From: Ziziphus jujuba
Taxonomy: Eukaryota > Streptophyta > Magnoliopsida > Rosales > Rhamnaceae
Assembly (NCBI RefSeq): GCF_031755915.1
Contig: NC_083386.1
Location: forward strand, 10,168,001-10,232,000
Direction of reading: 5' to 3'
DNA: 64,000 bases
Part shown: piece after piece, positions 58,659 to 64,000 of the stretch
Position numbering within the stretch: position 1 is the stretch's first letter
How the letters are laid out: each line of letters opens with the position of its first letter
Program-made: the position numbers and the translations under genes
Notes under the pieces: model-generated
Database searches by the model: none
What the model was told of the DNA's origin: nothing
The model's input: only the letters and a program-made list of their open reading frames with translations

Positions 58659-58779
58659 TCCAGGTCGAGAGCTTGGGTCCAAAATTTGAAGAAACAAAGC
58701 TACTGTTCTTCAAGTTGGTGTTTCGAAAAGTTGCTCAAATAATTAATTTGACAATACCAGGTGAAAGTGCCCGACGAGA

Positions 58780-59230
58780 AGAGAACACACAAGTTCGCCG
58801 GAGAGAAAGACACCGTCACACGCGCCGCTTGAAGTTTTCTGCAACAAGTCACGCGCCTCACGCGCCGCACGCGCCGTTTGGAGGTTGAAGACGACCACGT
58901 CAGCAGCCACGTCAGCAGACACGTCACACAAGTTCGCTGGAGAGAAAGACACCGTCACACGCGCCCACACGCCCCGCTTGAAGTTTTCTGCAACAAGTCA
59001 CGCGCCTCACACGCCGCACGCGCCGTCTGGAGGTTGAAGACGACCACGTCAGCAGCCACGTCAGCGCCCCGGCCACGTCATCTGCCACGCCAGCCGACAC
59101 GTCGTCAGCCACGTAATCGCCACGTCAGCTGCCACGTGTTGACACGTCAGCCCAAGCTGCCACGTCATCTACCACGCCAGCCGACACGTCATCTGCCACG
59201 TGTCGCCACGTCAGCACAATCTGCCACGTC
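58780..59230. promoter_or_regulatory. Leader duplication and ACGT-motif array
   Basis: A segment of about 130 bp (CACAAGTTCGC...GACGACCACGTCAGCAGCCACGTCAG) is present twice, starting at about 58789 and 58926. It leads into a dense run of CCACGTCA/TGACGTGG and CACGTG cores to 59230, homologous to 18909-19076. Binding by bZIP factors is an inference. Confidence 0.6.
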
Positions 59231-59526
59231 ATTAATATTTTTTGAAATTACGGAACAGCCCCTGAATTATTTGAAATTACAGATTGACACCTGTAGTTTC
59301 TGAAATTACGGAACAGCCCCTGAATTATTGGAAATTACAGATTGACCCCTGAAGTTTCTGTATTTGCAGGTTGACCCAGAAAGTTTGTGAAATTACAGTT
59401 TTACCCTAAAATTTCTGGTAATTATATTTTGACCCCGGAAGAGTCAAGTCCACCATTTTCGGCCGTTCCAGTCGCAACGGTTAACTCCGTTTTGCCAAAT
59501 TCAGCTCCATTTTTAGTCAAGCCATA

Positions 59527-62500
59527 ATGTCAATGGAAGAATCATCTTCGGGAGCTATGGTTAAGCTCACTGCCACAAATTATACACTTTGGAGACCTCG
59601 GATGGAAGATCTCCTCAATTGTAAGGATCTGTTTGATCCTATAGAAGCTAAAGGAGAAAACCCCGATCCCAGCAAAGTAGCAGAATGGAAGAAATTAAAC
59701 AAGAAAACGATCGGTCAAATTAGGCAATGGATCGATCACAGTGTCTTCCATCATGTAGCGAAGGAAACAGATGCATATGCCCTCTGGACAAAATTGGAGG
59801 ACATGTACCAGGCCAAGACTGCTCGGAACAAAGCCCTGTTGCTTAAGCGATTGGTAAATCTAAAATTACAGAGTGGAACTTCTGTAGCCGAGCATACCAG
59901 TGAGTTCCAGAGCTTGGTAAATCAACTATCTGCTGTGGATTACCAACTAGGGGATGAGGATCAGGCCCTCCTACTTCTAAGCTCTCTTCCAGACAGTTAG
60001 GAGACATTGGTAGTCTCTCTCAGTAATTCGGCCCCGAATGGCAAACTTACTATGTCTATGGTTAAGGATGCCATATTTAATGAAGAGGCCAGGAAAAAGG
60101 ACATGGGCATGGATCAGTCACATGCCCTCGTCACAGAGAGAGGAAGACAGCAAAGAAGTGGTCGAGATAGGGGGAGAGGTAGGAGCAAGAGCAGAGGCAG
60201 ATCTACAGACGGTAGAAAATCATCATATAAGTGCTATCATTGTGGCCTGGAGGGTCACATGAAGAAGAACTGCAGAAAGTTGTTGAGAGAGCAGAGACTC
60301 CAAGGTAATCAGCCGAAGAAGGATGGAGAGACACTAGTCACTGTTACAGGCGAAGTGGCGCTCTGCTCCACCGAAGAAGAGACATGCCTTCATACATCAA
60401 CCCAAGATGTTGAGTGGGTAGTCGATACTGCAGCATCCTACCATGTCACTCCACACAGAGATTTCTTCAAAACATACAAAGCAGGAGACTTTGGTACGGT
60501 AAAGATGGGAAATTCCAGTTTTGCAAAGATTATGGGAACTGGTGATATTCAGGTAAAAACGAATGTTGGTTGTACAATCACTTTGAAGGATATCCGTCAT
60601 GTTCCAGACCTTCGGCTTAATCTACTTTCGGGAGCAGCCTTAGACAAGCAAGGCTATGACAACTACTTCAGTAAAGGCATATGGAAAATGACGAAAGGTG
60701 CCATAGTTGTCGCCCGAGGACATATTTGTGGAACGCTGTACAAAACTCATGTGAAGATATGTGCAGATAGCCTCAATATTGCAGAAGGAGAGGCGTCTCA
60801 AAATCTGTGGCACCAGAGACTCGGTCACATGAGTGAAAAAGGATTGTCCACTTTGGCAAGGAAGAAGCTTATCAATGTTTGCAAGGATGCTGCGCTAGAT
60901 CCTTGTAATCACTGCTTGTTTGGTAAGCAACATAGAGTCTCCTTCAGTTCCTCTGCATCGAGAATATCAGAGTTGCTTAGTCTGGTGCACTCTGATGTTT
61001 GTGGTCCCATGGAGGTGGAATCATTAGGTGGCAACAAGTATTTCCTGACCTTCATTGATGATGCTTCTCGGAAGGTGTGGGTATATTTCTTGAAGACAAA
61101 GGACCAGGTATTGGATTACTTCAAACTGTTTCATACCATGGTAGAGCGTGAAACAGGAAAGAAGCTGAAATGCCTCCGCTCAGATAATGGAGGCGAGTAT
61201 ACTTTCAAGGAGTTCGATGCCTACTGCAGAAGACACGGCATTCGACATGAGAAGACGGTCCCTCACACCCCACAACATAATGGAATAGCCGAAAGAATGA
61301 ACCGAACCATTATGGAAAAGGTCAGAAGTATGATCAGTATGGCTAAGCTGCCAAAGCCATTCTGGGGAGAAGCTGTTCGTGCCGCCTGCTATTTAATCAA
61401 CAGATCACCGTCAGTACCGTTGAATTTTGAAATTCCGGAGAAAGTGTGGTCGGGTAAGATTCCCTCCTACTCTCATTTAAGAGTGTTTGGTTGTTTAGCT
61501 TATGTACATGTATCCAAGGAGCTCAGACAAAAGCTCGATGCAAGATCTACTCCATGCATCTTTATAGGATATGGAGATGAAGAATTCGGATACAAGTTAT
61601 GGGACCCGAAAACAAAGAAGGTTATTAGAAGCAGGGATGTAGTATTCCATGAAAACCAGACAATGGAAGACATTGAAAAGCCCAGAATGTCTCCTAATTG
61701 TAGTTTTAGTGCCGAGAATTTTTGTCCTAATCCAACACCAGCATAAATAGCCACAGAGGATAATGAGGTGCATGAAGATATACCAGAAGCAGACCAGGAG
61801 GAAGAAGGGGATATTGAGCAGGGGGAGACTCAATCCTCTCAAGCAGCTGCAGGGCCATCACAGCGGTCAGATGATGGTACATCTCCTGAAACCAGTGGTT
61901 TACAAGTTCGGAGATCTGAGCGAGGCCAAATTCCATCAAAAAGATTTCCAGAATCTGAGTATATTCTGCTTACTGAAGAGGGGGACCCAGAGAGTTTCCA
62001 GGAAGCTGTTTCTCATCAAAAGAAGGAAAAGTGGCTGCAAGCAATGCAAGATGAGATGGAATCCTTGCAGAAAAATCATACTTATGAGTTGGTTGAGCTT
62101 CTAACAGGAAAGAAGGCACTAAAGAATAAATGGGTGTTCAAGCTCAAGAAAAGTGGCAGCGGAAAGGTGGTGAAACACAAAGCCCGATTGGTGGTCAAAG
62201 GATTTCTTCAGAAGAAAGGAATTGACTTTGATGAGATTTTTTCACCAGTGGTAAAAATGACTTCAATTCGAGTCATTTTTGGTTTAGTAGCAAGTCTAAA
62301 CCTAGAGCTTGAACAGATGGATGTGAAGACAGCATTTCTTCACGGTGATTTACATGAAGAAATCTACATGGAGCAGCCAGAAGGATTTGAGGTTTCAGGG
62401 AAAGAAAACCTCGTATGCAAGCTAAAGAAGAGCTTGTATGGCCTCAAGCAAGCACCAAGACAATGGTATAAGAAGTTTGACTCGTTTATGGTGAGTCAAG

Positions 62501-63542
62501 GCTATAAAAGGACTGCAGCAGACCAGTGTGTTTATATTCAAAAATTTTCAGGTGGAAACTTCATTGCACTTTTGCTATATGTGGATGACATGTTGATCGT
62601 TGGACAAGATGCAATGAAGATTAGTCAGCTGAAGAAAGAATTGTCTAAGTCTTTTGATATGAAAGACTTAGGACCAGCTCAACAAATTTTGGGAATGCAA
62701 ATAATCCGAGACAGGAAGAATAGAAGGTTATGGCTATCTCAAGAGAAGTATGTTGAACGGGTGATAAAGAGATTCAACATGGATAAAGCCAAACCGGTCA
62801 GCATTCCACTTGCAAATCATTTCAAGTTGAGTAAGAGATTGTGCCCCTCATCCAAAGAAGAGATAGAGGAGATGGCTTCAGTACCATATTCTTCAGCGAT
62901 AGGAAGTCTGATGTATGCAATGGTGTGTACCAGACCAGACATTGCTCATGCAGTAGGTGTTGTGAGCAGATTTCTTTCAAATCCTGGAAAGAAACACTGG
63001 GAAGCAGTCAAATGGATTCTCAGGTATCTTAAAGGTACATCGAAGCTGTGCTTGTGCTACGGGGGAGGTGCTCCAATCTTAGAAGGCTATACAGTGCAGA
63101 TATGGCCGGAGACCCTGATAATAGAAAGTCTACATCAGGTTATCTCTACACTTTTGCAGGGGGAGCTGTGTCATGGCAGTCAAGATTGCAGAAGTGTGTT
63201 GCTTTATCCACTACTGAAGCAGAGTATATTGCCGCAGCGGAAGCGGGTAAGGAAATGTTGTGGTTAAAGCGTTTTCTCACAAAATTGGGCATCAAGCAAG
63301 AAGACTACAAGATACATTGTGATAACCAAAGTGCCATGGATTTGAGCAAAAACTCAATGTATCATTCCCGTACAAAGCACATTGACATCCGCTATCATTG
63401 GATACGCGAAGTAATAGATCAACAGTTGCTGAAACTGATGAAGATTCACACAAAAGAGAATCCAGCAGATATGCTAACAAAAGTTGTTGCTCAAGAGAAG
63501 CTGAAGCTATGCAGAGACATAGCTGGAATAGATGGCAGATGA
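59527..63542 (+). pseudogene. Copia Gag-Pol polyprotein, two nonsense codons and one frameshift
   Basis: Same start and domain order as the intact copy at 14572-18588. A TGG-to-TAG change stops gag at 59998-60000. A CAA-to-TAA change stops the frame at 61744-61746, between integrase and RT. A one-base deletion near 63092 shifts the frame at the start of RNase H; the last 160 codons continue in a different frame to 63542. Knuckle, protease, integrase (RSDNGGEY), RT (YVDDMLIVG) and RNase H (STTEAEYIAA) motifs remain. It cannot make a full polyprotein but keeps the LTRs and primer site needed for mobilisation by a relative. Confidence 0.93.
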
Positions 63543-63576
63543 CCATCAGTTTTAAATGCGGCTGGAGGGGGAGAAT

Positions 63577-63997
63577 TGTGAAGTCCAGCCGCACCAACCA
63601 CAGCCGCACCAACCACAGCCACCAATTTTGACAATGGCCATTGTTGCACCGAAAATGGATTGTTCAACAATTGTGGGCTCTGCAGAGGCTGTTGTAAGCC
63701 TATAAATAGGCTCCATCCCATTGTATGCAAATCAAGCCAAGTGAGCAAGCTCAATATTATCCCAAGTGAGGAATATTGAGAGAAAACCTCCTAGAGAGAG
63801 AGTGTTTAAGTTCCAGAGAGAGCTTGAGAGAAGAGTGAGCAATTCCAGAGAGAATTGGAGAGTGTAGAGAGAGGTTCCACGTGAGAATCCTCCATGAGAG
63901 AAGTTTTTATTTTTGTATTCTATTTCTAAGAGATTAATAGAATTCTTTTATTTTTCTTCTCATATTTCTTCTCTAAAGTGGTCAGAGAACCACAACA
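63577..63997 (+). repeat. 3' LTR of the right copia element
   Basis: 421 bp, ends CACAACA at 63997, three bases before the window end. Confidence 0.9.
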
Positions 63998-64000
63998 TTA

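Larger units (their letters stand above)
58209..63997 (+). mobile_element. TNT1-like Ty1-copia retrotransposon, complete in structure, coding broken
   Basis: 5' LTR 58209-58644, primer site 58647-58658, leader to 59526, polyprotein region 59527-63542, polypurine tract about 63564-63573, 3' LTR 63577-63997. The five bases before it are TTATC (58204-58208) and the window ends with TTA right after the 3' LTR, consistent with a TTATC duplication. It is closely related to the element at 14086-19776 but has different LTR segments. The LTRs differ by about five substitutions and one 15-bp repeat unit. Confidence 0.92.

Overview
The window is nuclear DNA of a dicotyledonous plant. It carries long AT-rich introns, poly-T/poly-A and TA microsatellites, CC-type plant NLR resistance genes, a plant limit-dextrinase (pullulanase, PU1-type) pseudogene with many small exons and a transit-peptide-like first exon, and plant LTR retrotransposons primed by initiator-Met tRNA. 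A woody dicot is my guess; the species cannot be fixed from the sequence. No rRNA, tRNA, CRISPR array or prokaryotic operon was seen.

Layout. 1-1967: the 5' part of a Ty1-copia element (minus strand) running off the left edge. 1990-11953: a nearly full-length but dead PU1 gene (minus), with nonsense codons, frameshifts and missing exons. 13649-20078: a broken NLR 5' end followed by an older LTR that contains a young TNT1-like copia element (14086-19776, intact 1338-aa polyprotein). 20131-24160: two shorter PU1 relics. 24833-25593: a TIR transposon with an 8-bp target-site duplication and an apparent captured kinase fragment. 26464-28645: a decayed NLR. 30691-33629: an almost complete NLR with two frameshifts. 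34683-46665: PU1 3'-half relics alternating with LRR tail fragments at 38946, 41596 and 43518. 46666-49896: a non-autonomous Ty3-type gag-protease element (TR-GAG type) with LTRs that look identical. 50960-53876: the best NLR of the window, full length except for one extra base about 14 codons after its ATG. 54282-58208: more PU1 relics and a solo LTR. 58209-63997: a second TNT1-like copia element, inserted inside a PU1 exon and carrying two nonsense codons and one frameshift.

The main point is that the window is a tandem array of one composite unit: an NLR gene on the plus strand and the 3' half of a PU1 gene on the minus strand, tail to tail. Copies of the unit were amplified, shuffled and invaded by retroelements. 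The PU1 relics appear to be passengers of NLR cluster expansion. Comparing PU1 copies also supplies empty sites for some insertions. At most one NLR (50960-53876) is near functional, and only if its early frameshift is an assembly error or is bypassed. The only long intact reading frames are in transposons.
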